Both the position numbers and the translations under genes were made by a program. Under the pieces are notes generated by a model. The model saw nothing but the letters and a program-made list of their open reading frames with translations. It was not told the origin of the DNA and ran no database searches. Below are positions 7,412 to 17,090 of a stretch of 64,000 nt of DNA, one piece after another. The stretch comes from Sphingobacterium sp. UBA2700 (GTDB lineage Bacteria; Bacteroidota; Bacteroidia; Sphingobacteriales; Sphingobacteriaceae), in assembly GCA_002354335.1 (NCBI GenBank), contig DELI01000026.1:104565-168564 (forward strand). The letters are read 5' to 3'. The stretch's first letter is position 1. The number at the start of each line of letters is the position of its first letter.

Positions 7412-10400
7412 ATGAAAGTAAATATCGCCCTTTTGCAAAAGGGAGTACGGCAGCTCAAGCCAAAAGTAAGCTGGTCGCTGTTGCTATCAATTTGTATGGT
7501 TAGCTCTCAACAAATTAACGCCCTTGAAATCAATTTTAAAACAACTGAACTCCTCTCCAATAGTATTCAACAAACTATTAAAGGTAGGATTATAGATGAA
7601 CAAGGAAATCCTATCACCTCAGCAACCATCCAGTTAAAAGGAACTAATATTCGCACAAAATCAGACGTTGAAGGTAATTTTGAGTTAACGAGCGTTCCTG
7701 CAAACGCTGTTCTTCAAGTCAGTTCGGTAGGATTTACCACAAAAGATGTCGTTCTACAAGGAAATGCTTTTTTAGAGATTACACTGCAAAGTTCCGCAAC
7801 TAACGTTGAAGAGGTTGTAGTTGTAGGATTTGGTACACAGCGTAAAGAAAATCTAACTGGTGCTGTTTCGTCCATTCAAATGTCTGATGTAGTTGGCAGT
7901 CGACCAATTACTTCGCTATCGTCCGGTTTAGCGGGTCAAGCTCCAGGCTTGTCTGTTACGCAGGGATCCGGTCGACCTGGGGCTGATGGTGGCTCCCTAA
8001 GGGTGCGTGGTCAAGGAACTTTGAACAATGCAAACCCATTAGTCGTAATTGATGGAGTCGTTGGTGACATGAATTTAATCAATCCCCAAGATGTAGAGAG
8101 CATTTCAGTTTTGAAGGATGCTGCGTCAGCGTCGATCTATGGATCGAGAGCTGCAAATGGCGTCATTTTGATTACTACCAAGAAAGGCAGAAACAATGAT
8201 TTCAAAGTAATATATAACAATTACTTTTCTTCACAGAAGCCATCAAATGTCATGACAATGATTTCCAATTATGCGAATTACATGGAATTATTGAACGAGG
8301 GCTACAAAAATGGTGACCCAAATGCAAAGCCACTCTATTCCCAAGAGAACATAGATCTTTGGCGAGCCAATGAAAATGGCGATCAATTAAAGTATCCGAA
8401 TACCGATTGGGTAGAGTCATTGTTTCAAAACAAGATATCACAAAACCATAATCTCTCCTTTACAGGAGGAAGCGAAAAAATTAAGTTTTTCGGTTCTTAT
8501 GGATTGTTGGATAATCCTGGTATTGTTGAACAAGCGACCTATAAAAGACACACGGGAAGAATAAATCTAGAAGCCGATATAAAACCTTGGTTGACATTGG
8601 GAACCAATATCAACGGTGTTGTATCCAAGACAATGATAGGCACCAACCTAATCAATGATGTTTTCCTTTATGCTGCCGCTAGTACTCCGGGCATGGTATT
8701 GAGAGCGCCCGATGGCAGATTTGGTTCACCAAATAATCCGGAAGACGACCCACAGTCAAACAACATATTACATCGCTTATACGCTCAAAAAGGCGATATA
8801 AACAAGAATAGATTTGTCAGCAGATTTTTTGCGAAATTGAGACCTATCAAAGGTTTGAGCGTAGAAGGCTCTTATACTTATACCTATAACGACGACTTCA
8901 TATACAGCCAACCTGTTTTCAATGACCGTTGGAATTTTCTGACAAATTCCGTCGCAACAGCTGGAACAGGAAGAAGTTCAGTAACCAATCAATCTGTGAA
9001 AACCTACCGCTATTACATGGATGGTATTGTCAAATATGAAAATAGTGCAGCTGATAGTCGCCTTAAGTACGAGGTTATGGGAGGTGCCAGCCAGGAATAC
9101 TTAAAAGATGGTTGGTTTGCCGCATCGAAACTAGATTTAATAGATCCCGCATTAAGCGTATTAGATGCAGCAACCATGGATGCGTCGGCGTCCGGAAACA
9201 CGACAGATTGGGCAATGCGGTCTTTTTTTGGCCGATTAAACCTTTCTTGGGATGACAAATATCTATTGGAAGCTAACTTGAGGACAGATGGTTCATCAAG
9301 ATTTATGAAGGGCAAAAGCAGATGGGGTACTTTTCCATCCGCATCAGTCGGCTGGAAAATATCGTCAGAAGATTTCTACCATGTTAGTTGGATGCCTACG
9401 CTTAAGTTAAGAGCATCTTATGGTTCTTTAGGAAATAATGGAACCGTTGATGACGTATTTTTTTACAATGGAGGCATCAACAATTACGAATATCAAACCC
9501 TATATAATTCAGCAAACTATATCCTGAACAATCAATTATTTGTTGGATTTGCCCAAACCGGTCTAAGTAACAGTTTAATGACCTGGGAGAGCACTAATGT
9601 TCTAAACTTGGGATTAGATTTTGATTTACTGAATTATAAACTGAGTGGATCTCTTGATGTATTTGACAAAACAACAAATAATATTCTGATTAATCTACCT
9701 GCTCCTATGGTTGTGGGCGACGCATCAATTCCAAGGACCAATGCAGCCAAAGTTAGGAACAGAGGTGTAGAAACGAATTTGACCTATCGCGATAAAATCG
9801 GTGAGAATTTAAATTTTAATGTTAGTGGAAACTTCACCTTCATTGACAACAAAGTGATAAAATTCAAAGGTGACGATCGTTCTATTTCAGGTGCAAACTT
9901 ACTTCAGGAAGGTTATGCTATCAACACGCAATATATTTTGCTTCATGATCGGATCATCCAAACCGATGAAGATTTACAGTTGGTAGAAGATATGATCAAA
10001 AATGCGCCGGTTAATCCAGAGACTAATCAACAAGTAAATCCATTTGCCGCTTACGGTAAACCTCAAAAAGGAGACTTATTGTATATAGATTCTAATAATG
10101 ACGGCATAATCAACGATGAAGATAGAGTCGCAGTAGGTCATGGTACTGCTCCAAGAATAACTTTTGGTTTCAATTTGGGATTTGATTACAGAGGTTTTGA
10201 CTTCAATGTATTTTTGCAAGGAAGTGCCGGAAATAAATTAGTATACACAGATCTACATTATACGCCAACCGTTCGATGGGGTTACCAATTGAATCAAGAA
10301 ATTGTGGATGGACGATGGACAGAAGGAAGAACGGATGCAACCTATCCTAGACTATTACCATATACCAACACTCGAAACACCATCAACAGTGATTTCTGGT

Positions 10401-10618
10401 TACAGAACAAATCTTACATGCGTATCAAAAACATTCAATTAGGTTACACTTTTCCTAACGATGTAACACAAAAGATTGCTATTCAAAATTTACGCGTCTT
10501 TGGTTCGATGGAGAACTACTGGACATTTACAAAATATAAAGGATTTGATCCCGAAGTAAATGGGACCAACTATCCGACCATGAAACAAGTAGTATTTGGA
10601 CTAGGATTAACCTTCTAA
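7412..10618 (+). CDS. SusC/RagA-family TonB-dependent outer-membrane receptor (heparinase PUL)
   Basis: A 1068-residue outer-membrane importer for oligosaccharides that works with the SusD next door. After an N-terminal signal region (about 1-40) comes a carboxypeptidase-D regulatory-like domain (about 55-130: IKGRIIDEQGNPI). Next is the SusC-type box VEEVVVVGFGTQRKENLTGA and then the plug (about 140-255: VVIDGVVGD, ISVLKDAASASIYGSRAANGVILITTKKG). The 22-strand barrel ends in VVFGLGLTF, with the aromatic last residue needed for outer-membrane insertion. A DSNNDGIINDEDR loop is the usual SusC acidic loop. There is no STN domain, so it does not signal to a FecR anti-sigma. It is first of five genes with gaps of 1-11 nt. 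Confidence 0.95.
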   Translation: MKVNIALLQKGVRQLKPKVSWSLLLSICMVSSQQINALEINFKTTELLSNSIQQTIKGRIIDEQGNPITSATIQLKGTNIRTKSDVEGNFELTSVPANAVLQVSSVGFTTKDVVLQGNAFLEITLQSSATNVEEVVVVGFGTQRKENLTGAVSSIQMSDVVGSRPITSLSSGLAGQAPGLSVTQGSGRPGADGGSLRVRGQGTLNNANPLVVIDGVVGDMNLINPQDVESISVLKDAASASIYGSRAANGVILITTKKGRNNDFKVIYNNYFSSQKPSNVMTMISNYANYMELLNEGYKNGDPNAKPLYSQENIDLWRANENGDQLKYPNTDWVESLFQNKISQNHNLSFTGGSEKIKFFGSYGLLDNPGIVEQATYKRHTGRINLEADIKPWLTLGTNINGVVSKTMIGTNLINDVFLYAAASTPGMVLRAPDGRFGSPNNPEDDPQSNNILHRLYAQKGDINKNRFVSRFFAKLRPIKGLSVEGSYTYTYNDDFIYSQPVFNDRWNFLTNSVATAGTGRSSVTNQSVKTYRYYMDGIVKYENSAADSRLKYEVMGGASQEYLKDGWFAASKLDLIDPALSVLDAATMDASASGNTTDWAMRSFFGRLNLSWDDKYLLEANLRTDGSSRFMKGKSRWGTFPSASVGWKISSEDFYHVSWMPTLKLRASYGSLGNNGTVDDVFFYNGGINNYEYQTLYNSANYILNNQLFVGFAQTGLSNSLMTWESTNVLNLGLDFDLLNYKLSGSLDVFDKTTNNILINLPAPMVVGDASIPRTNAAKVRNRGVETNLTYRDKIGENLNFNVSGNFTFIDNKVIKFKGDDRSISGANLLQEGYAINTQYILLHDRIIQTDEDLQLVEDMIKNAPVNPETNQQVNPFAAYGKPQKGDLLYIDSNNDGIINDEDRVAVGHGTAPRITFGFNLGFDYRGFDFNVFLQGSAGNKLVYTDLHYTPTVRWGYQLNQEIVDGRWTEGRTDATYPRLLPYTNTRNTINSDFWLQNKSYMRIKNIQLGYTFPNDVTQKIAIQNLRVFGSMENYWTFTKYKGFDPEVNGTNYPTMKQVVFGLGLTF

Positions 10619-10628
10619 ATGATTAACA

Positions 10629-12329
10629 ATGAAAAAGATAACATTACTATATATTTCGGCTTGTTTGGCATTGAGTTCATGTTACAAGTTGGACACCGCT
10701 CCATATAACCAAGTTAGTGGAAACACATTTTGGCAGACTGAGGATCAAGCTTTGGCTGGGGTTCTTGGTATATACAACGACCTTAAAAAAGAAGGGACTT
10801 TCGGTATTCAATTCGCATATGATGATCTAACGGATGTTGGAATTGGCTATGATGTCGGATTAGGCGATATCATTGCAGGGACTTTCACGGATAGAACTGG
10901 AACCGTTACTAGTCGATGGAAAAGTGGATATGATTTGATCCAACGTGCTAACCATGCCATAAGTAATATTCAAAAAATGGAAATCGATGCACAGAAGAAA
11001 AATATCATGATTTCTGAAGCTAAATTTCTACGAGGCTTGATGTATTTTCAATTGAGTAATCTATTCGGTGGAGTACCTATTTATGATGAGTCTGTAGATT
11101 TAAATAAAGATTTTGCAGACTTGAAAAACCCTAGATCTTCCTTAGCTGATGTGCAAAAGTTTATCGTTGATGATTTGACTTTCGCAATTGAGAATTTACC
11201 AGTAAAATATGATGAAAAATATACGGGAAGAGTAACAAAAGGTGCGGCGGTTGCATTGAGAGGCAAGGTATATCTTTATCAAAAAAACTGGGCAAATGCG
11301 ATTAAGGACTTTGAGGATATCGTGTACAATAAAACCGCATCTTATAATTATTCGTTGAGTTCTGACTATAGCGCTTTGTTTAAAATGGAAGGAGATAATA
11401 GTGCTGAGGCTATTTTTTCTATTCAGAATATGGGCGGTACAGGTTTCCCATACGGCATGCCACTGGCTTTTTACATGGGTTCGAGATCAACATTTGGAAG
11501 TTGTTGGAACAATGTGATGCCAAGCACAAGATTTGCGGATAGCTATGAAAACAGGGATGGCTCACCATTCAATTGGGATGATCACTACGCTAATTACAAT
11601 GCAGACAATACGGTTAAAAGGCAGGCAATGATGGCAACACACACCAATGGCAACTATACGCATCTACCTGACACTGCCAAAATCAGAAAAATCTATGCAA
11701 ACCGAGATCCAAGAATGAACCAGTCGTTAATTGTTCCATATTCCAATTATTTAGGTTGGAATGCAAATCAAGAAAGAAACATGAAATTAGTTTTAGCAAC
11801 TGGCGTCAATGAGAACTTTGGGCAAATCAGAAATAACCGAGGCTGGCTAACTTATATGTGGAGAAAATTTGTACCTGAGGGGAATCTTAAAGGAGCGCTT
11901 ACAGATCGTGCACACACTCCTATCAACTTCCCGATTATTCGATTAGCGGATGTATTTTTAATGTTAGCAGAGGCATATAATGAAAATGGTGAGTTGAGTA
12001 AAGCAATTTTAGAACTTAACAAAGTTAGAGCTCGCTCTTCTATGCCAGCGCTTAATTCGGGTTCAGCATTTTTAGTAGTATCAAACAAACAGGAGATGCA
12101 AAAACGGATTTCTCATGAAAGGAAAGTGGAGTTGGCAGCTGAGGGACATCGGTATTTTGACCTAAAAAGATGGGATCAACTTGCCGAAATTTCCAATAAT
12201 TTCATCGAGAAGAGTATTGTAGGTGATAACCTCTTAACCCGTGGCTACCAAACCAGACATGCTATTTGGCCAATACCGGGGGCTGAAATAGAAATGAATC
12301 CAAATTTAGTACAAAATCAAGGATGGTAA
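10629..12329 (+). CDS. SusD/RagB-family glycan-binding lipoprotein
   Basis: A 566-residue surface lipoprotein that caps the SusC barrel and binds the incoming glycan. The lipobox is SSC near residues 16-18 (LALSSCYKLDTAPY). The N-terminal TPR-like region carries LIQRANHAISNI and SEAKFLRGLMYFQL. The C-terminal signature includes INFPIIRLADVFLMLAEAYNENGE and ERKVELAAEGHRYFDLKRW, and the protein ends IWPIPGAEIEMNPNLVQNQGW, the usual SusD ending. It lies 10 nt after SusC and 1 nt before the heparinase gene. Confidence 0.95.
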   Translation: MKKITLLYISACLALSSCYKLDTAPYNQVSGNTFWQTEDQALAGVLGIYNDLKKEGTFGIQFAYDDLTDVGIGYDVGLGDIIAGTFTDRTGTVTSRWKSGYDLIQRANHAISNIQKMEIDAQKKNIMISEAKFLRGLMYFQLSNLFGGVPIYDESVDLNKDFADLKNPRSSLADVQKFIVDDLTFAIENLPVKYDEKYTGRVTKGAAVALRGKVYLYQKNWANAIKDFEDIVYNKTASYNYSLSSDYSALFKMEGDNSAEAIFSIQNMGGTGFPYGMPLAFYMGSRSTFGSCWNNVMPSTRFADSYENRDGSPFNWDDHYANYNADNTVKRQAMMATHTNGNYTHLPDTAKIRKIYANRDPRMNQSLIVPYSNYLGWNANQERNMKLVLATGVNENFGQIRNNRGWLTYMWRKFVPEGNLKGALTDRAHTPINFPIIRLADVFLMLAEAYNENGELSKAILELNKVRARSSMPALNSGSAFLVVSNKQEMQKRISHERKVELAAEGHRYFDLKRWDQLAEISNNFIEKSIVGDNLLTRGYQTRHAIWPIPGAEIEMNPNLVQNQGW

Positions 12330-12330
12330 T

Positions 12331-14247
12331 ATGAAAAATCTTATCAGCTATACACTCGTTTTGTTCATCAGTTTTTCTGCTATTGCAAGTGGAAAAGCTG
12401 ATAAATCATTGGATTTATTGTGTAAAAATTTCAGTCAAGCAGACCTAAATAACAGTTTGTTGAAAAACAAACGATGGATTCCTTATCCATCATATTCCGA
12501 CCGAGAAGGCTGGAAAAAATTGACCGCCCCAGTATTTTCGAATATTATTGAAAAAGGCAATCTGGCATTAACTTATCAATGGCAAGTTGTTAAAGCTTCT
12601 GATTACTTAGCTTATGAGCGAGATGGTTCTCGAGTTATTATGGAGAAGCCGATGAATGAGAATGCCACTGCCCTCAGCAACCTATTTTTTGCAGAACTGG
12701 CAGAAGGCAAAGGGAGGTTTTTGGATCAGATTATCAATGGTGTCTGGTACTTTACAGAGATGAGCACTTGGTCCTTATCTGCTCATGTTCCGGCATACCA
12801 ACCTTCTAAAAGATCATTAGCGCAAGCAGGTGTGCATGTTGTAGACCTCATGGCAGGTGATATGGGCTCATTGTTGTCGTGGATTCATTATTTCCTAAAG
12901 GACGAGATGGATAAAGTCAACCCTGAGATTAGCAACAGGTTGAAAAGCAATATTTACTCACGCATTGTAGAGCCGTACATGAATAGAAATGACATGTGGT
13001 GGCAAGCTCTGGAACTTAAGGAAAATAAGATGGTGAACAATTGGAATCCATGGTGCAATTTCAATGTATTGACATGTTTATTCTTGATTGAAGATAATGA
13101 AGATCGAAAGGTTGAAGGGATATATAAAACCATGAGATCCGTGGATAAGTTCATTAACTATGTGAAAAGTGATGGCGCTTGTGAGGAAGGCCCCTCCTAT
13201 TGGGGTCATGCTGCAGGTAAATTATACGATTATCTTGAATTACTTTCCCTGTCTACCGGCAACAAAGTGAATTTATTTGATCAAAAAGTCATTAAAGATA
13301 TGGGGGAATACATTTCCCAATCATTTATCGGTGGTGACTCTTGGGTTGTGAACTTTGCAGATGCTTCAGCTAAGGGAGGTGGTGACCCATTACTGATTTA
13401 CAGATACGGCGAGTCTGTTGGGAGCCTGGAGATGAAACAGTTTGCCAAATATTTATCGGAAAATCGATCCAATAAGATATCCCTATCTAGAGACGCTTTT
13501 AGAAGTTTGGAGGATCTAAGAACAGTAGAATCTATACAAAACGAAACTCCCAAATTACCGAACAATCCTTATAAATGGTATCCAGAAACTGAAATCTTAT
13601 ATATTCGAAAGAAAGGTTTATTTTTTGCCGCAAAAGGGGGATTTAATAATGAAAGTCACAACCATAACGATATCGGGACATTTATCCTCTATAAAGATGA
13701 ACAACCTTTGTTTATCGATGCGGGAGTAGGGACTTATAATAAAAAAACATTTAGTAAAGAGCGTTATGATATCTGGACCATGCAGAGTGGATACCACAAC
13801 CTGCCACAAATTAATGGTTATGAACAACCGTTTGGTAAAAATTACAAATCAAAAAATGCTTCGTTTGATGCGAAACGGAACGAATTCAAATTAGACATTG
13901 CAGGAGCTTATCCTAAAGAAGCTAATATTAAGACATGGATCCGGAGTTATAAAATAAATAACAATGAACTTATTATCACCGATGAATTTGATATCACAAA
14001 ACCCGTTATGGAAAATATCGTTCATTTTTTACTGAGTTCAGAACCGAAGATTGAAGATGGCAAAGTAATCTTGAATAATGGCAGCTCTTCTTTAAAATTT
14101 GATTCTAAGGTATTTGAAGCTACACAGGAAGCGATCGAGCAAGACGATCCGCGACTAAGTAATGTTTGGGGTCCAAGAATATATAGACTATCGCTGAAGG
14201 CAAAAAATCTAAACTCGAAAGGAAGTTATAAATTTATTATAAACTAA
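12331..14247 (+). CDS. Heparinase II/III-family polysaccharide lyase
   Basis: A 638-residue secreted lyase (signal about 1-20) that probably cleaves a uronate-containing polysaccharide by beta-elimination. The N-terminal (alpha/alpha)n toroid covers about 30-390 and contains NNWNPWCNFN (236-245) and CEEGPSYWGH (284-293), where the motif Tyr and His are candidate catalytic residues. The C-terminal beta-sandwich starts near 415 and holds NESHNHNDIGTF (440-451), matching the conserved His/Asn-rich motif of heparinase II/III. GH88 in the same operon fits, because lyases release 4,5-unsaturated uronates, which GH88 removes. No sulfatase is present, so heparosan-, hyaluronan- or exopolysaccharide-like substrates are more likely than heparin. 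The exact PL family is not assigned. Confidence 0.85.
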   Translation: MKNLISYTLVLFISFSAIASGKADKSLDLLCKNFSQADLNNSLLKNKRWIPYPSYSDREGWKKLTAPVFSNIIEKGNLALTYQWQVVKASDYLAYERDGSRVIMEKPMNENATALSNLFFAELAEGKGRFLDQIINGVWYFTEMSTWSLSAHVPAYQPSKRSLAQAGVHVVDLMAGDMGSLLSWIHYFLKDEMDKVNPEISNRLKSNIYSRIVEPYMNRNDMWWQALELKENKMVNNWNPWCNFNVLTCLFLIEDNEDRKVEGIYKTMRSVDKFINYVKSDGACEEGPSYWGHAAGKLYDYLELLSLSTGNKVNLFDQKVIKDMGEYISQSFIGGDSWVVNFADASAKGGGDPLLIYRYGESVGSLEMKQFAKYLSENRSNKISLSRDAFRSLEDLRTVESIQNETPKLPNNPYKWYPETEILYIRKKGLFFAAKGGFNNESHNHNDIGTFILYKDEQPLFIDAGVGTYNKKTFSKERYDIWTMQSGYHNLPQINGYEQPFGKNYKSKNASFDAKRNEFKLDIAGAYPKEANIKTWIRSYKINNNELIITDEFDITKPVMENIVHFLLSSEPKIEDGKVILNNGSSSLKFDSKVFEATQEAIEQDDPRLSNVWGPRIYRLSLKAKNLNSKGSYKFIIN

Positions 14248-14251
14248 AATT

Positions 14252-15523
14252 ATGAAACGTAGAACTTGGATTCAAAAGATGGGTTTACTTTTCGGAGGAC
14301 TTAGCTTGGCAAAAACCAACATTGAAGCTTCTGAAATTAAAACTCAAAATAGCATTCCAAAATATGATACCGCAAATGATAGAGAATATTGGGTTTTGGT
14401 AATCAGCAAAATGGCAACGCCAATTCTTGAAAACATCAGCAAGGGTACTTTTCAAAAAAATATGCCAATAGTTGTTTCAGAATCATTTGATGGCAGAAAT
14501 CCAAAGGTAGGCTATATGGAAGCCTTCGGACGTTTATTGGCTGGCATTGCACCCTGGCTTGCTTTACCTGCAGACAATAGCAATGAAGGTACATTAAGAA
14601 ATAAGTTTTTGCAACAAGCGCTTTTGGGCATTCAGCATGGTGTCAACCCTAATTCCCCAGATTATTTTGCATGGAGAGACAAGTCTAGCCAAACGCTGGT
14701 AGATGCTGCACATTTGGCTTTAGCGTTACTGCGTGCACCAAAAGCATTATGGGAGCCACTTCCTGAAAACACTAAGAAACAACTGATTGAAGAGTTTAAG
14801 CACATCCGATGGATTACTCCCAATGAAAGCAATTGGCTCTTATTTGCGTCTATGACAGAAACATTTTTATTGAGCGTCGGAGTTGAGCCAGAAAGAAAGA
14901 AAATTGACCATGCAATCGATAAATTTGACAACGATTGGTATGTAGGCGATGGATGGTATAGTGATGGAGCCAGGTTCAGTTATGATTACTACAATGGCTA
15001 TGTTATTCATTGCATGCTCGTAGAGACTTTAAAACATAATGCTCATGTTTCCACGGCATATCAAGAAAAGTATGCCCGGGCATATAAAAGGATGCAAAGG
15101 TATGCTGAACATTTGGAAAGGATGATTTCCCCTGAAGGCTACTATCCTGTTATCGGCAGAAGCTCAACCTACAGAAATGGCGGATTTCAGCCCCTATCAG
15201 CTGTTGCATTAGACAAAAAGTTACCCGCGAACATAAAGCCTTCTCAAGTTAGAGCTGCAATGACAGCCATGCTCAAAAAGATTTATAGCCATGATATCTA
15301 TGATAAATACGGTTGGTTAGTGTTAGGTTTAACTTCCTCGCAACAAGGAAACATTGCTGATTCATATACCAATACCGGGTCTTTGTACGAAGCATCATTA
15401 TCCTTTTTAGCATTGGGATTGCCGGAGGATGATGAATTCTGGACTGCTAAAGCAGAGCCTTGGACTTCTCAAAAAGCCTTTTCTGGACAAAAATTCCCAA
15501 AAGATTATTACGTAACTTATTAG
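14252..15523 (+). CDS. DUF2264 family protein, probable exported (alpha/alpha)-barrel enzyme
   Basis: A 423-residue protein matching the DUF2264 family. It has YMEAFGRLLAGIAPWLA near 89-105, SNWLLFASMTETFLL, and the DWYVGDGWYSDGARFSYDYYNGYVIHCML block near 227-255. The N-terminus MKRRTWIQKMGLLFGG resembles a twin-arginine signal, so export is likely. The family's activity is unknown to me. Its predicted helical barrel and its position between a heparinase-type lyase and GH88 suggest a role in uronate-oligosaccharide breakdown, for example as an exo-glycosidase. The conserved aromatic/acid-rich block is the likeliest active-site region. Coding is tight: 4 nt after the lyase and 11 nt before GH88. 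Confidence 0.8.
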   Translation: MKRRTWIQKMGLLFGGLSLAKTNIEASEIKTQNSIPKYDTANDREYWVLVISKMATPILENISKGTFQKNMPIVVSESFDGRNPKVGYMEAFGRLLAGIAPWLALPADNSNEGTLRNKFLQQALLGIQHGVNPNSPDYFAWRDKSSQTLVDAAHLALALLRAPKALWEPLPENTKKQLIEEFKHIRWITPNESNWLLFASMTETFLLSVGVEPERKKIDHAIDKFDNDWYVGDGWYSDGARFSYDYYNGYVIHCMLVETLKHNAHVSTAYQEKYARAYKRMQRYAEHLERMISPEGYYPVIGRSSTYRNGGFQPLSAVALDKKLPANIKPSQVRAAMTAMLKKIYSHDIYDKYGWLVLGLTSSQQGNIADSYTNTGSLYEASLSFLALGLPEDDEFWTAKAEPWTSQKAFSGQKFPKDYYVTY

Positions 15524-15534
15524 AACCATCAGAT

Positions 15535-16776
15535 ATGAGAATCAAAATCACTTCGTTAATAGCTGCTTCGGTCTCAGTATTGTTGTTCAGTATGAAACCG
15601 CATCAAGAGGGTTTCATTCCTGAAATTTTCAAGAAAGCCGACAAACAATATAATTACTTAGCCAAAGAAGCCGATGCGTTGAACAAATTCCCGCGAACGA
15701 CTAAAGAGGGAAAACTTGTAGGTACAGACGAATGGGATTGGACTGGAGGATTTTTCCCAGGTTCATTATGGTATTTATACCATCAAACGGCAAATGAAAA
15801 TACAAAAGCTGAAGCAATTAAATGGACAGAAAAATTAGAAAAAGCCAAAGATTTAGACCAACATCATGATATTGGTTTTGTCATGTATTGTTCCTATGGT
15901 AATGCAATTAAATATTTAAAAGATCCAGCGAAGGTAAAAGCATATAAAGATATTATTATCCATTCGTCGAACACTGCATTGAAAAGATTTGATGAAAAGG
16001 TTGGAGTTATCAAGTCATGGAATGAAAAGAAAGCCTGGGACAATAAGACCATATGGAAATACCCCGTTATTATCGACAACATGATGAATTTGGAGATGTT
16101 GTGCTATACTTCAGATATAACAGGTGACCCTAAATATAAGGAAGTAGCGATCAGCCATGCCAACCAAACGATGAAATATCATTTCCGCCCAGATTACAGC
16201 ACTTATCATGTTGTTGATTATGATGAGAACGGAAAAGCTTTACACCGTCAAACAAATCAAGGCTATGCTGATAATTCGACTTGGGCACGTGGACAGGCAT
16301 GGGCAATATATGGGTTTACAATGATGTATAGGGAAACAAAGAAAACCGAATATTTAAAAACTGCCCAAAATGCTGCGAAATTTTACATAAATCATCCAAA
16401 CCTTCCTTCAGATAAAATTCCAAATTGGGACTTTAATGCTCATCAAGCAGGGTTTAAATCAGATGTTGACTTCACAGGAAGAAATATCTCTCCTGTACCG
16501 AGGGATGCATCGGCTGCAGCAATAGTCGCGTCAGCTTTAATAGAACTCTCTACCTTTTCGAAAGGCAGCGACAAAACGTTGTTCTTAAATTTTGCAAAAC
16601 AAAGCCTAAAGAATTTATCTAGCCCTGAATATTTTGCTGATTACAAAACGAATGGTGGGTTTCTTTTAAAGCACAGTGTAGGAAGCTTGCCACATAATTC
16701 AGAAGTAGATGTACCACTTTCCTACGCAGATTATTATTATCTAGAGGCATTAACTAGGCTTCAGGAATTAAAATAA
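15535..16776 (+). CDS. GH88 unsaturated glucuronyl hydrolase
   Basis: A 413-residue enzyme that hydrates the enol-ether of 4,5-unsaturated uronic acids and so frees them from oligosaccharides made by lyases. The family hallmarks are visible: EWDWTGGFFPGSLWYL (66-81), HHDIGFVMY with the first catalytic Asp at 112, IIDNMMNLEML with the second at 181, and DNSTWARGQAWAIYG. The frame is open upstream, but the start at 15535 avoids a long overlap with DUF2264 and gives a signal-like N-terminus (ITSLIAASVSVLLFS). It is the last gene of the operon, with a terminator 22 nt after the stop. Products are probably a keto-uronate plus a shortened sugar, formed in the periplasm. Confidence 0.93.
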   Translation: MRIKITSLIAASVSVLLFSMKPHQEGFIPEIFKKADKQYNYLAKEADALNKFPRTTKEGKLVGTDEWDWTGGFFPGSLWYLYHQTANENTKAEAIKWTEKLEKAKDLDQHHDIGFVMYCSYGNAIKYLKDPAKVKAYKDIIIHSSNTALKRFDEKVGVIKSWNEKKAWDNKTIWKYPVIIDNMMNLEMLCYTSDITGDPKYKEVAISHANQTMKYHFRPDYSTYHVVDYDENGKALHRQTNQGYADNSTWARGQAWAIYGFTMMYRETKKTEYLKTAQNAAKFYINHPNLPSDKIPNWDFNAHQAGFKSDVDFTGRNISPVPRDASAAAIVASALIELSTFSKGSDKTLFLNFAKQSLKNLSSPEYFADYKTNGGFLLKHSVGSLPHNSEVDVPLSYADYYYLEALTRLQELK

Positions 16777-16797
16777 AATTGGTAGTGATAATTATTT

Positions 16798-16827
16798 AGG
16801 AGCGATCCATTGGATCGCTCCTTTTTT
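16798..16827 (+). terminator. Intrinsic terminator of the heparinase PUL
   Basis: Perfect 11-bp stem AGGAGCGATCC / GGATCGCTCCT with a 3-nt loop, followed by six T. It starts 22 nt after the GH88 stop. Confidence 0.9.
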
Positions 16828-16990
16828 GTCTAACCTTTCATCCATCATCAACGGTACTAGCTTATTGCAACAAAGGATAGAAAGTAAATTTTAGTGATAG
16901 TCTAGTCAGGAATTTACAATTCGATATTGATCGCCTGGCAAGTTATTCCAACTGCGACTATTTATATATTGCGCACAGGTAGCAATAAAC

Positions 16991-17027
16991 AAGAATGCCA
17001 ACTCTTATTTTAAAAGTTGGCATTCTT
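16991..17027 (-). terminator. Hairpin between convergent operons, possible terminator
   Basis: The perfect 13-bp inverted repeat AAGAATGCCAACT / AGTTGGCATTCTT has an 11-nt loop. It lies 64 nt past the stop of the minus-strand lipoprotein gene. Neither side has a strong T-run (GTTTATTG on the minus strand), so termination is likely but not certain. Nothing else was seen in the 314 nt between the two operons. Confidence 0.5.
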
Positions 17028-17090
17028 ATTTCAAAAAAGTGCTGAATCAGCATTCATAGGCTTTTCAGCGCTAGTTTATGCAGACTTTTT

